From Halorubrum trapanicum (GTDB lineage Archaea; Halobacteriota; Halobacteria; Halobacteriales; Haloferacaceae), in NCBI RefSeq assembly GCF_002355655.1, contig NZ_AP017569.1:1-64000 (forward strand): a stretch of 64,000 nucleotides of DNA, read 5' to 3'. The notes below the pieces were generated by a model. That model searched no databases and was not told the origin of the DNA. It saw only the letters and a list, made by a program, of their open reading frames with translations. Positions 30,901-39,261 of this stretch are shown here, piece after piece. Position numbers and translations under genes: made by a program. The stretch's first letter is position 1; each line of letters begins with the position of its first letter.

Positions 30901-32710
30901 CGCCGGCCTCGTCGGCACCGGCGAGACCGTCGCGGACACGGTCGCGCTCGGGTTCGCCGAGGACTCGGACACCGCCGGCGCCCTCGGCGAGGCCGAGGGG
31001 GCGCTCGGCCGCGGCTTCGACGAGGCCGCGGACGCGTACGCCGAGACGTGGCGCTCGTGGCTCGCGGACCGCGACCTCCCCGACTCGGTCGCTGACGACC
31101 CCGACCTCGCGGCGCAGTACCGGTTCGCGCTGATGACGCTGGCGGCCGTCGAGGACAAGGCCCACGACGGTGCGGGGATCGCCAGCCCCTCCGTGCCGTG
31201 GGGCGAGACGGAGTACGCCGCGGAGGACCGCGGCTACGGCTACAACTTCGTCTGGTCGCGGGACCTCTACCAGGTGTTCACGGCGCTGATCGAGATGGAC
31301 GAGCTCGAACGCGGCGCCGACGCCTTGGCGTACCTCTACAACACCCAGCAGGACGACGACGGGTTCCTCCCGCAGAACACCTACATCGACGGCCGCACCC
31401 GGTGGGGCGGCGAGCAGATGGACAACATCGGGTTCCCCTCGGTGATGGCCTGGCAGCTGTACGAGCGCGGCGTGACGCTCGACGACGCCGGCTACACCTA
31501 CGACCAGGTCGCCCGCTCGCTCGACTACATCGCCGACAACGGTCCCGAGACCGCCCAGGAGCGCTGGGAGGAGGAGTCCGGCTACTCGCCGTCGAGCATC
31601 GCGGCCGAGATCGCCGGCCTGGTCTGCGGCGCGGCGCTCGCGCTCGCGGAGGCCGACCGACGTGACGGCGCCGAGTCCGGAAGCGAGGCCGCGGCGTCGC
31701 CGGAGTCGCTCCGGGCCGACGCGCTCGCGTGGCTGGCGCTCGCCGACGACTGGACGGCGCGCGTCGAGGAGTGGTGCGCGACAGCGACCGGCACCGACCG
31801 CCACGATCGGACGCCGTACTACCTCCGAGTCACGGCCGACGGGAACCCCGACTCCGGCCGTCCCCGCACCATCGCCAACGACGGCCCCACCTACGACGAG
31901 CGGGAGATCGTCGACGGCGGGTTCCTCGAACTGGTCCGCCTCGGGATCAAGCCCGCCGACGACCCGGTCGTCCGCAACTCCGTCTCCGTCGTCGACGACT
32001 CCATCCGCGTCGACACGCCCCACGGCGCGGCGTGGTACCGGTACGTCGGCGACGCGTACGGCGAGATAGCCGTCGGCGACCCCGGCGCGCCGTGGGCCGG
32101 CACCGGCGACGGCCGCGGGCGCCTCTGGCCGATCTTCACCGGCGAGCGCGGCGAGTACGAGCTGCGCGCCCGCGCCGACGGCCCGGACGCCTTCGGCGGG
32201 ACCGACGACGAGAAGCTCGAACCCGAGACGCTTTTGGAGACGATGGCCGGGTTCGGTAACTCCGGACTAATGTTACCCGAGCAGGTGTGGGACCGCGAAC
32301 ACCCGACGAAGTACGGCTGGGAGTTCGGCGAGGGAACCGGGGGGGCGACTCCGCTCGCGTGGTCGATGGCCGGCTTCGTCCGGCTGGCGCACGGCGTCGA
32401 CGCGGGCGAACCCGTCGAGACGCCGACCGCCGTCCGCGACCGCTACGTCGAGTCTGACCGGCCGGCCGGCCCCGACCTGACCGCCACCGCCGAGTTCGTC
32501 CAGGACTCGGTCGTCGTCGCGGGTGAGACGGACGCCGAGACCGTCGCGGTCCACACTCGAACGACTTCGCGGCTCGTGACGCCCGACGACGACGGCGCCT
32601 TCGAGGTCGACCTCGACGCCGACACCGACGCCGACACCGTCGTGGTCGCGGCCGCGACCGACGACGACTTCGAGACGGCGGGCACCGCCGTCGAGCGGTT
32701 GCGGCTGTAG
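27962..32710 (+). CDS. Giant double GH15 glucoamylase/glucodextranase-type enzyme
   Basis: A 1582-residue protein containing two GH15 modules. The first (about residues 1-730) has YTWFRDEATVSTALLD, DADGSWPHRVWADSG and NDQLDQPATVVAFL. A linker rich in Asp/Ala follows. The second begins with a glucodextranase-like N domain (FGVGTPADYEADEPVPVWFTL) and continues with GYNFVWSRDLYQVF, DDDGFLPQNTYIDGR and ESGYSPSSIAAEIAGL. The end is a small beta domain. It removes glucose from alpha-glucan ends. There is no signal peptide, so it acts inside the cell. TATA box GCTTTTAC (27933-27940) lies 26 bp before the ATG. Confidence 0.88.
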   Translation: MRLRTALTEHERRRGERYPAEHSMTAGAFTGDDGRLVHVGPDGTVHDCSYSLSEVGGADRLRMGITAGRGVRWFDDLETTRQHYDGDTPLVETEYDAGRYTIHQFDLVVSDTHLTHVELRGSPPADAELVAAYAFSPDMVEGRVGNMVHDGAGPADGGVVEVYHRTEHDFLTASTGLSNAHGQRLRTIPELLGEAHDGFPHRGEIDRREDSRLTPDVVVRAPFERDGRTERVTLAGRAVVDRRAARDTGDDAKDALTDGIDRQRRIEAVSNIATAYPDADDLREAADGRGPNVPEDAPRRSVIASDLRALDLLTAESGGRIAAPEFDPFYSTSGGYGYTWFRDEATVSTALLDASEELGLDADEELLAAASFFCRTQDADGSWPHRVWADSGKVAPGWANARIEGANATPGPNDQLDQPATVVAFLATLRREADLPAEWRDRIDETIADAVAFLFETTEDDGLPRRCQNCWENALGRFTHTGAEYLRAFASVARAPVDEGLRADAADAADAALSGLDARWNPDTERFLQRASDEGQDARADASTFALATAAAEYAALLDDEAEAGDDATADGSAADDDAAATDGSGTAEPIDTVATSEFDRFLDRVNTHVRQSIDALRRETASVEGLVRFTGDDWRTAEQGAPKVWSIATLWGATAAATLAGVVEERGGAAGPLFADARDLYALCEPDGPFVNEAGLFAEQAFDDGDLDSATPIAWSHALRIDATVTLAKHGELPVPHDRETGPEAAPHWTTGRKFGVGTPADYEADEPVPVWFTLTEGALTEARFPRIDVMNVRTFDFLVADPDSEYAIRTFDETGHVTATETIERTTEPAADDALAYVQRIRETGDGHGHSWTLRVEYAVDTDGTAILADVRFEGSREYDVYALADATIANVGTNDRAERVDGDAGVHLLAQKDDPDRDPGKLVDDEGEPFAPALALASGEGFDWASALAAGGDAADALFGDGERVEESAEAVGNVVLAGLVGTGETVADTVALGFAEDSDTAGALGEAEGALGRGFDEAADAYAETWRSWLADRDLPDSVADDPDLAAQYRFALMTLAAVEDKAHDGAGIASPSVPWGETEYAAEDRGYGYNFVWSRDLYQVFTALIEMDELERGADALAYLYNTQQDDDGFLPQNTYIDGRTRWGGEQMDNIGFPSVMAWQLYERGVTLDDAGYTYDQVARSLDYIADNGPETAQERWEEESGYSPSSIAAEIAGLVCGAALALAEADRRDGAESGSEAAASPESLRADALAWLALADDWTARVEEWCATATGTDRHDRTPYYLRVTADGNPDSGRPRTIANDGPTYDEREIVDGGFLELVRLGIKPADDPVVRNSVSVVDDSIRVDTPHGAAWYRYVGDAYGEIAVGDPGAPWAGTGDGRGRLWPIFTGERGEYELRARADGPDAFGGTDDEKLEPETLLETMAGFGNSGLMLPEQVWDREHPTKYGWEFGEGTGGATPLAWSMAGFVRLAHGVDAGEPVETPTAVRDRYVESDRPAGPDLTATAEFVQDSVVVAGETDAETVAVHTRTTSRLVTPDDDGAFEVDLDADTDADTVVVAAATDDDFETAGTAVERLRL

Positions 32711-32751
32711 CGCGTCGCCGCTACGCCAGGTCGGCGGCCCGCGAACTGCTT

Positions 32752-33213
32752 TTATCCCAGCACGGTCACGTCGACGGTGCGCGTCTCGCCGTCGACCTCG
32801 ATCTCGACCGTCTCGGCGACGCGCTCTCGCACGGCCTCACGCCACGCCTCGACGTTCTCCGCGTGTCGCTCGCGCCGCGTCTCCAGGTCGGCGTCGGGGA
32901 GTTCCGCGGCCGTGTCGTCGACCTCGGGGTACGGCGGCGCGTCCTTCACGAGCGCCCGTGGATCGATGTGAAGCGGCGCGGGCGCGTCGGAGTCGCCGGC
33001 GCTCCCCGTATCCTCGGCGTCATCCCCGCTACCCGCGTCGAGCGCGTGGAGGCGGGCGCGCATCCGACCCGAGAAGGGCGGCGTCGCGCGGAGCACGACT
33101 TGGCGTTCGCTCCGGAGGCTGGCTTCGAGCGCGTTCGCCACGTCCTCGCGGTGAACCGCGATCGACCGGATTCTGTCTGGGCCGGCGTCGCCGCCGCGCT
33201 CCTCCTCAGTCAT
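32752..33213 (-). CDS. Conserved-looking acidic protein of unknown function
   Basis: A 153-residue very acidic protein. Its N-terminal half (IAVHREDVANALEASLRSERQVVLRATPPFSGRMRARLH) looks like a small alpha/beta domain. The C-terminal half (ETRRERHAENVEAWREAVRERVAETVEIEVDG) is helical with a possible coiled coil. Its ATG lies inside the last codons of the MutS-like gene (8-bp overlap), so the two are translationally coupled and probably functionally linked. No family function is known to me. Confidence 0.65.
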   Translation of the reverse strand: MTEEERGGDAGPDRIRSIAVHREDVANALEASLRSERQVVLRATPPFSGRMRARLHALDAGSGDDAEDTGSAGDSDAPAPLHIDPRALVKDAPPYPEVDDTAAELPDADLETRRERHAENVEAWREAVRERVAETVEIEVDGETRTVDVTVLG

Positions 33214-35059
33214 CGTTCGCCGCCCACTCGGCGTCGGAGAGCGTTCGCTGGACCGCCTCCTCGCCGACGGCGCCCGCGAGGTGTTCGAAGCCGGCGCGGA
33301 CGCCGCGGTCGCCCGCGTTCGCGACCAGCCGCGAGACGATGAACTCCGGCGTGGACTTGCCGATGGTGCCGAAACGCGGCTGGTAGTCGACCCGGAGCTC
33401 CAGGTCGTTCGTTAACCCCTCCGCGAAGATGCCGTCGATCCGGGCGGCGTCGGGCAGCGGGCTCAGGTCCTCCGCGAGGTGGGTGACGTAGACGCCGAGC
33501 GCGCCGCGGTCGACGGTGAGGGTGACAAGCCCGTTCAGCAGGTCGGCCGCGCGACCCGGCTCCGTGATCGCCTCGAACTCGTCGACGAGCATCAGCGTGC
33601 GGCCGTCCGCGACCAGCGGCGGGACGACGGACTTCAGCGTCGACTCCAGCACGCCGGCGTTGAACGAGGCGTGCCGGCGGTGGAAGACGATCCGGTCGAA
33701 CGTCCCGACCTCGGCCGCGTCGGCGGGCACGGGGAGGCCCATCGACGCGAGCAGCGCCACCGCGCACAGGGTCTCTAACAGGGTCGTCTTCCCGCCGGAG
33801 TTCGCCCCGGTGAGGACGCTCACGCGGTCGCCGGTCGGCGGCGCGTCCGCGCTCGCGACGCCCGGATCGTCCGCCAGGGAGTGCGAGCCGACCCCGTACG
33901 AGACGGGCTGGACGTCGCCGTCGAGGAAGGGGTTCCGCGCCCCGCGCACGGCGACGCCGTCGTCGACGAGCGTCGGTCGGACGTGGCCGTTCTCGGCCGC
34001 GAACCGTCCGAGCGACAGGAGGAACGCGGCGTCCGACACCGCCGTCGCGGCGCGGGCGACGGTGGTGTCGCCGTCGTCCGCTTCCCCCTCAGCATCGTCC
34101 TCGTCGCCCGCGTCCGCCGCGGGCTCGTCGCCCAGCCGCTCGCGGACGTCGGCCGCCACGGCGGCCTCGCGCTCGTCGACGGCCGCCTCGAGCTCGACGA
34201 CGAGCTCCCGCAGGGTCCCGGAGACGAAGTCGGCCGCGTCGAGCGCCTCGTCGGGCGACGCCGACCGGACCGTCGCGGGCTCGACGCCCGTCTCGCGGGC
34301 GACGTGTTCTATCGTCGCCGCCTCCAGCGCCTCGAAGTCGCGGAGGCTTCCGTCGCGGACCGATTCGAGCACGTCGAACGCGGAGTCCGCGAGGTCGCGC
34401 GCGGCCGACAGCCGCTCGCGCAGCCGGTCGAGCTCCTCGTCGGCGCCCGACGCGATCTCGATGTCGTCGCCGTCGAGGCCGCCGGCGGGGTCGATTGACC
34501 CCCGCACGTCGGCGAGCGCGTCGGCCGCGTCGCGCAGGCGATCGCCGTCGAGCGCGCCCACGTCGGCGAACGGGCCGTCGGTCAGCCCCGCATCGCGGAG
34601 CTCGACGGCGGTCTCGACCGCTGCGAGGTCGGAGCCGTCGGCGTCGTCGTACGCGGCGAACGCGTCCGCGACGGCCTCGCGGTCCGCGTCGTCGAGGTCG
34701 GCCCACGCGTCGCGGGCGGCGACGACCCGGTCCAGTCGCTCCTCGACGGCCTCGCGGTCGAGCAGCGGGGTCAGCACCCGGATCCGGTCGGCGGCGTGCG
34801 CGGTCAGCGCCGCGTCGGCCGCGAGCGCGAGGAGGTCGTCGTACACCGAGCGCGCGTCGCCCGTCGCGAGGACGTCCATCCCGGCCTCGCCGTTCGCCCG
34901 GCGGAGGATGCGCGTCGCGCGGCCGCGGTGGAGCCCGGCGTCGACGAGCGCGCGGACGTCGGCCGACTCGATCGCCTCGACGGCCCGTTCGGTCCCGAGC
35001 GCCTCGGTGAGCCGCTCGCTCGTCTTGGGGCCGATCCCCCAGTAGTCCTCCAGTCGCAT
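33206..35059 (-). CDS. MutS-family ATPase with N-terminal helix-hairpin-helix (MutS2/MutS5-like)
   Basis: A 617-residue protein. It starts with an HhH-like segment (MRLEDYWGIGPKTSERL), followed by a long helical acidic core, then the MutS ATPase domain. Walker A is GANSGGKTTLLETL, and Walker B/signature is LMLVDEFEAITEPGRAADLL. FHRRHASFNAGVLESTL resembles the conserved MutS motif region. There is no mismatch-recognition domain and no Smr nuclease, which points to the MutS2/MutS5-like archaeal group rather than classical MutS. Its role may be branched-DNA handling or recombination control, inferred only. The frame continues upstream but loses similarity before 35059. Confidence 0.83.
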   Translation of the reverse strand: MRLEDYWGIGPKTSERLTEALGTERAVEAIESADVRALVDAGLHRGRATRILRRANGEAGMDVLATGDARSVYDDLLALAADAALTAHAADRIRVLTPLLDREAVEERLDRVVAARDAWADLDDADREAVADAFAAYDDADGSDLAAVETAVELRDAGLTDGPFADVGALDGDRLRDAADALADVRGSIDPAGGLDGDDIEIASGADEELDRLRERLSAARDLADSAFDVLESVRDGSLRDFEALEAATIEHVARETGVEPATVRSASPDEALDAADFVSGTLRELVVELEAAVDEREAAVAADVRERLGDEPAADAGDEDDAEGEADDGDTTVARAATAVSDAAFLLSLGRFAAENGHVRPTLVDDGVAVRGARNPFLDGDVQPVSYGVGSHSLADDPGVASADAPPTGDRVSVLTGANSGGKTTLLETLCAVALLASMGLPVPADAAEVGTFDRIVFHRRHASFNAGVLESTLKSVVPPLVADGRTLMLVDEFEAITEPGRAADLLNGLVTLTVDRGALGVYVTHLAEDLSPLPDAARIDGIFAEGLTNDLELRVDYQPRFGTIGKSTPEFIVSRLVANAGDRGVRAGFEHLAGAVGEEAVQRTLSDAEWAANDD

Positions 35060-35195
35060 ACCCCGTGGTGTCGCCCCGGCGTCTTGGCGTTTTCGTCGGG
35101 CGCACCGTCGACGGCGTCGACTCGGTCCCGGGAGGTCGCGCTCCCTGCGTTCCGCCACGACAGCGTTCATTCCGCTCCGGACCGTACGCACCGAC

Positions 35196-35870
35196 ATGGC
35201 GACGGAACTCGCGGAGGGCGTCTGGCGGTTCGACTGTCGCGGGGTCAACGCGTACCTCGTCCTCGACGACGTGCCGACCCTCGTCGACGCCGGCACGCCG
35301 TGGGACGAGGAGACGATCCGACGCGGCCTCGACGAGGCCGGCGTCGCGGTCTCGGCGATCGGTCGCGTCCTGCTCACGCACTACGACCTCGACCACGTCG
35401 GGACGCTGGCGGCGTTGGCGCCCGACCTCGACGCGTCGGTTCACGCGTACGGCTTCGACGCGGAGCTGCTCCGCGGGACGCGATCGCCGCCGCTCCGGAA
35501 CCACAAGGGACTGATCCAGCGGCTCGGCGGACTCCTCACGGATCACCCCGACCTCGACGTGGTCGGCGTCCGCGACGGCGAAGAGGTCGGCTCGTTCACC
35601 GCCTACCACACGCCCGGGCACACGCCGGGCCACGTCGCGTACGTCAGCGAAGAACTCGGGGTCGGGCTGCTCGGGGACCTCGTCTCCGAGTCGGACGGCG
35701 ACCTGAAGCCCTCCGGCTGGGTGATCAGCTACGACACCGACGCGGTCGCGGCGAGCGTGCGCGACCTGGCCGAGCGCGCCCCGGGGTTCGAGGTCGCCTG
35801 CGTCGGCCACGGCGAGCCGCTGGCGACCGGCGGCAGTGAGGCGCTGCGGCGGTTGGCGGCGACGCTGTGA
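35196..35870 (+). CDS. MBL-fold metallo-hydrolase
   Basis: A 224-residue metallo-beta-lactamase fold protein. The metal motif reads HYDLDH (His62, Asp64, Asp66, His67), in which the second His of the usual HxHxDH is replaced by Asp. Later ligands are present in HTPGHTPGH, GLLGDLVSE and CVGHGEPL. Hydrolysis of a thioester or ester, as in glyoxalase II-like members, is likely, but the substrate is unknown. Its promoter lies in the short divergent gap next to the MutS-like gene. Confidence 0.85.
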   Translation: MATELAEGVWRFDCRGVNAYLVLDDVPTLVDAGTPWDEETIRRGLDEAGVAVSAIGRVLLTHYDLDHVGTLAALAPDLDASVHAYGFDAELLRGTRSPPLRNHKGLIQRLGGLLTDHPDLDVVGVRDGEEVGSFTAYHTPGHTPGHVAYVSEELGVGLLGDLVSESDGDLKPSGWVISYDTDAVAASVRDLAERAPGFEVACVGHGEPLATGGSEALRRLAATL

Positions 35871-35888
35871 GCCGCCCCGGAGTCGCCC

Positions 35889-37037
35889 TCAGCGCGACTG
35901 CCGGTAGATCAGGTTGCGCTGGATGTCGTTGGCGCCCTCGTAGATCACCGGGATGCGCACGTCGCGGTAGACGCGCGCGATGCGGCGGTCGGTGAGGATC
36001 GAGCGGCCGCCGTGGAGCTTCATGCCCTGCTCGGCGCAGTCGGTCGCGACCTCCGTCGACTTCGTCTTCGCCAGCGCGGCCCAGTAGCCGGCGTCCTCGT
36101 TGTTCGCGACCTTCTCGCAGGCGCGCCAGTTGAGCGCGCGGGCCGACTCGAACCCGATCCGCATGTCGGAGATCGTGTGCTGGACGGCCTGGAACTCGTC
36201 GATGGTGCGGCCGAACGCCTCCCGCTCGTCGATGAACGCCTCCGCCTCCTCGATGGCGGCGGCCGCGAGCCCGAGCCCGTGGCCCCCGACGATGACGCGG
36301 CCGTGGTTGAAGAAGTCCGCGAGCACGTAGAACCCGCCGCCCTCGCTGCCGACGACGTTCTCCTCGGGGACGAAGCAGTCTTCGAAGACGATGTGTCCCT
36401 GCTTGGAGGCGCGCATCCCCATCTTCTCGGGGATGTGCTCGGCCTCGTAGCCGTCCGAGTCGGTCTCGACGATGAACAGCGTGTAGTTGGAGTAGCGGTC
36501 GTCGCTCTCTCCGGTCTTGGCGTAGACGGTGAGCCAGTCGGCCTCGACCGCGTTGCCGACCCAGTACTTCTCGCCGGTGAGCTCGTAGCCGCCCTCCACC
36601 TTCTCGGCCTCGGTCGTCATTCCCGCGAGGTCCGAGCCGGTCTGCGGCTCGGAGACGGCGAGCCCGGATATCTGGTCGTTCTCGGCGACCGGACGGAGGT
36701 ACTCCTCCTTCTGTTCTTCGGTGCCGTACTGCTCGACCATCTCCGCGCCGAAGCTGGCGAGCTGGAGGGTGAGCGCGATGCCCGCGTCGGCGCGGTAGAA
36801 CTCCTCCGCGATAGCCAGCACCTGCGCGAGGTCGAACCCCTTGCCGCCGTACTCCTCGCCGATGTCCTGGGCGACGAGCCCGGCGTCCATCCCCGCTTCG
36901 AGCACCTCCCACGGGTACTCGCCCGACTCGTAGTACGCCTCTGCGTTCGGGGCGATGTACTCGTCGGCGAACTCACGGGCCTCCTGTTTGACGTCTCGCG
37001 CGCGTTCCGGCACGACGCTGTCGTCGAGCAGCTCCAT
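35889..37037 (-). CDS. Acyl-CoA dehydrogenase
   Basis: A 382-residue flavoprotein of the short/medium-chain ACAD family. It oxidises an acyl-CoA at alpha-beta and passes electrons to ETF. FAD-binding signatures are LAVSEPQTGSDLAGM and YWVGNAVEADW. The adenine-binding region is REAFGRTIDEFQAVQH, and the catalytic base Glu lies in PVIYEGANDIQRNL. The ATG at 37037 matches the family N-terminus; further upstream the frame is low-complexity antisense sequence. It precedes no other beta-oxidation gene here. It is adjacent to a CoA ligase gene on the same strand, which suggests a shared acyl-CoA pathway. Confidence 0.93.
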   Translation of the reverse strand: MELLDDSVVPERARDVKQEAREFADEYIAPNAEAYYESGEYPWEVLEAGMDAGLVAQDIGEEYGGKGFDLAQVLAIAEEFYRADAGIALTLQLASFGAEMVEQYGTEEQKEEYLRPVAENDQISGLAVSEPQTGSDLAGMTTEAEKVEGGYELTGEKYWVGNAVEADWLTVYAKTGESDDRYSNYTLFIVETDSDGYEAEHIPEKMGMRASKQGHIVFEDCFVPEENVVGSEGGGFYVLADFFNHGRVIVGGHGLGLAAAAIEEAEAFIDEREAFGRTIDEFQAVQHTISDMRIGFESARALNWRACEKVANNEDAGYWAALAKTKSTEVATDCAEQGMKLHGGRSILTDRRIARVYRDVRIPVIYEGANDIQRNLIYRQSR

Positions 37038-37098
37038 ACGACACGTGACGGCCCCGCGGACAAAACGTTCGTGGAACAACGAAGAACGACAGGTCAGT

Positions 37099-39228
37099 TT
37101 ATCCGTCGTCGACGGCCGTCTCGCCGTCCTCGCCGTCGCGTTGCGTCTCCTCGCCGTCCTCGCCGTCGCGCTCCGCTTCCTCGACTGCGTCAACGTCGAC
37201 GGGGTCCGTCTCCTCGACGCCGTCGGACTCGTCGCTCTTCGCCCTCGCGACTGTGTCGTCGGCCGACTCGGAAGCGCTCTCCTCGGCATCGGCGATGTCG
37301 ACATCGCCCGTCTCGCCCGCGTCTCCGCTCGCCTCGACCGCGCGCTCGTCCTCGCTTCCCTCCGCCTCGTCTCCCCCGGCGTCGGCCTCTCGGTCGTCCG
37401 GGGTCGCCTCGTCGGGCGGCTCGGCGGGGTCGGCCGGCCTGAACCCCGCCGTCTCGAGGTCCGCGTCGGCGTCTTCGCGGGGATCCGAGCCACGATCGCG
37501 GAGGACGGTGCGCGCCGCCTCTCGGTCGACGGTCCCCGAGACGGTCCGCGGCAGCTCGTCGACGTACGCGACCGTTTTCGGGATCTTGAACCGCGCGAGT
37601 CGCTCCCGAGCGAAGTCGACGAACGCCGCCTCGTCGATCGGCGCGGGTCCGATGCCGCCGGCTTCGACCGCCGGCGTCGCGGTTCCCGCGCTCTGCTCCC
37701 CGGTCTCGTCGTCAGCAGGACTCTCGTCCGAAGCGTCCTGTTCCGAGGCGTCCCCTTCCAAGTCGCCCCGTTCCGAGGCGTCGCCCTCGACGGAGGCCGT
37801 CGCCCTCGACGGGAACCGGTCGCCGAGGGCGACGAGCGCCGCGACGCGCTCGCCCCACACCTCGTCGTCGAGCCCGACCACCGCCACGTCGTCGACCCCG
37901 TCGTACTCCCGGAGGACGTCCGCGACCTCTCCTGGCTCGACGTTCTCGCCCCCGCTGATGATCCGGTCGTCGACGCGGTTGAGCACGTGGAGATATCCCT
38001 CCTCGTCGAACCGGCCGACGTCGCCCGTGTGGAGTCCGTACGGGCCGAACTCGGACCGGTCGAGCTCCGCGGGGTCGATCCCGTTCAGGTCGATCGCGTC
38101 GGAACCGAGTGCGTCGCCCCCGTCGACCGTACCCGGGGCGTCCCCATCGTCCTCCGAGAGATACCCCGGCGTGATCGTCGGTCCGCTGACGACGATTTCA
38201 CCGGTCTCACCGGGATCGACGGGGTCGCCGTCGTCGACGACCGTCACGTCGGTGCCGAAGAGGGGGCGGCCCACCGTCCCGATCCGGCCTCTGGTCTGTC
38301 GCGGCGTCGCGGTCGTGATCTGCGAGGCGGCCTCCGTCATCCCGTACGTCGGGTAGACGGGGACCGAGTAGTCGCGACACCGCTCCAACAGCTCCGCCGG
38401 GGCGGGCGCGCCGCCGAGCAGGACCACGCGGAGCGAGTCAGACAGCGTCCCCCGTCGGTCGAGCATCCGCTTGAGCATCGTCGGAACGAGCGAGACTCCG
38501 GTCACGTCGTACGCGTCGATGTCGTCCGCGGTGCCACCGGCGTCGAACCCCTCGCGCAATACGAGGGTCGTCCCGTACAGCACCGACCGGTACACCGGTG
38601 CGAGCCCGCCCATGTGATGGAGCGACAGCGACACCAGCCACCGGTCATCGGCCTCGACGCCGAGGCGGAACGCGGAGGCGACCGCCGAGCTGTACACGTT
38701 GCCCACGGTCAGCGGCACTGGCTTGGGATCGCCGGTGGTCCCGGACGTGAACAGCACGCAGAGCGGGTCCCGGAACGACCACCCGGGCGGATCGAGCGAC
38801 GCCGGGTCGACGTCGTGGATCCCCGTGACCTCGGCGCTCGTCGGGTCGTCGACGGAGTAGACCGGGACGCCCTCGATCTCCGCCGCGTCGGTCGCCGTCG
38901 GCTCGGTCGGCTCCGCGCAGACGACGGCGTCGAGGTCGGTCCGGTCGATCCGCGCGGCGATCTCGCGGGGCGTCAGCTCCTGCCCGAGCGGGACGAACGT
39001 CGCCCCGATCCGCATCGTCGCGTGGACGAGCCCGACGGTGCCGACGTACGGGGGCGTGAGCACGCCGATCCGGTCGCCCTCGTCCAGTCCGTGCGCGACG
39101 AGCCGGCCGGCCGTCTCGGCGACGAGCCGGTCGAGGTCGGTGTAGCTCCACGCCTCGCCGTCCTCCGCGCGGACGAGGGCGGTATCGTCGGGCGACGAGA
39201 CCACGCGGTGTGAGAGCCAGTCGCGCAT
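37099..39228 (-). CDS. menE: MenE-like acyl-CoA synthetase with long acidic C-terminal tail
   Basis: A 709-residue adenylate-forming CoA ligase, best matched to o-succinylbenzoate-CoA ligase of menaquinone synthesis. The AMP-binding P-loop is LFTSGTTGDPKPVP, the core motif YGMTEAASQI, and the hinge region GLHTGDVGRFDEEGYLHVLNRVDD. RFKIPKTVAYVDELPRTVSGTVDR supplies the catalytic lysine region. An acidic insert (about residues 480-515) and a tail of about 130 Asp/Glu/Ser/Ala-rich residues are unusual. menF lies at 45710-47095, so quinone synthesis fits. A general acyl-CoA ligase remains possible. Confidence 0.78.
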   Translation of the reverse strand: MRDWLSHRVVSSPDDTALVRAEDGEAWSYTDLDRLVAETAGRLVAHGLDEGDRIGVLTPPYVGTVGLVHATMRIGATFVPLGQELTPREIAARIDRTDLDAVVCAEPTEPTATDAAEIEGVPVYSVDDPTSAEVTGIHDVDPASLDPPGWSFRDPLCVLFTSGTTGDPKPVPLTVGNVYSSAVASAFRLGVEADDRWLVSLSLHHMGGLAPVYRSVLYGTTLVLREGFDAGGTADDIDAYDVTGVSLVPTMLKRMLDRRGTLSDSLRVVLLGGAPAPAELLERCRDYSVPVYPTYGMTEAASQITTATPRQTRGRIGTVGRPLFGTDVTVVDDGDPVDPGETGEIVVSGPTITPGYLSEDDGDAPGTVDGGDALGSDAIDLNGIDPAELDRSEFGPYGLHTGDVGRFDEEGYLHVLNRVDDRIISGGENVEPGEVADVLREYDGVDDVAVVGLDDEVWGERVAALVALGDRFPSRATASVEGDASERGDLEGDASEQDASDESPADDETGEQSAGTATPAVEAGGIGPAPIDEAAFVDFARERLARFKIPKTVAYVDELPRTVSGTVDREAARTVLRDRGSDPREDADADLETAGFRPADPAEPPDEATPDDREADAGGDEAEGSEDERAVEASGDAGETGDVDIADAEESASESADDTVARAKSDESDGVEETDPVDVDAVEEAERDGEDGEETQRDGEDGETAVDDG

Positions 39229-39261
39229 CGGTCTCACCCGCGTTCGCCGGGTGCGTCGGGG

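Noticed and set aside
27683-32023. A 1446-codon open frame antisense to the GH15 gene
   Set aside because: High GC content removes stop codons from the opposite strand; the translation is Val/Arg/Gly-rich with no family similarity, whereas the sense frame has clear GH15 motifs.
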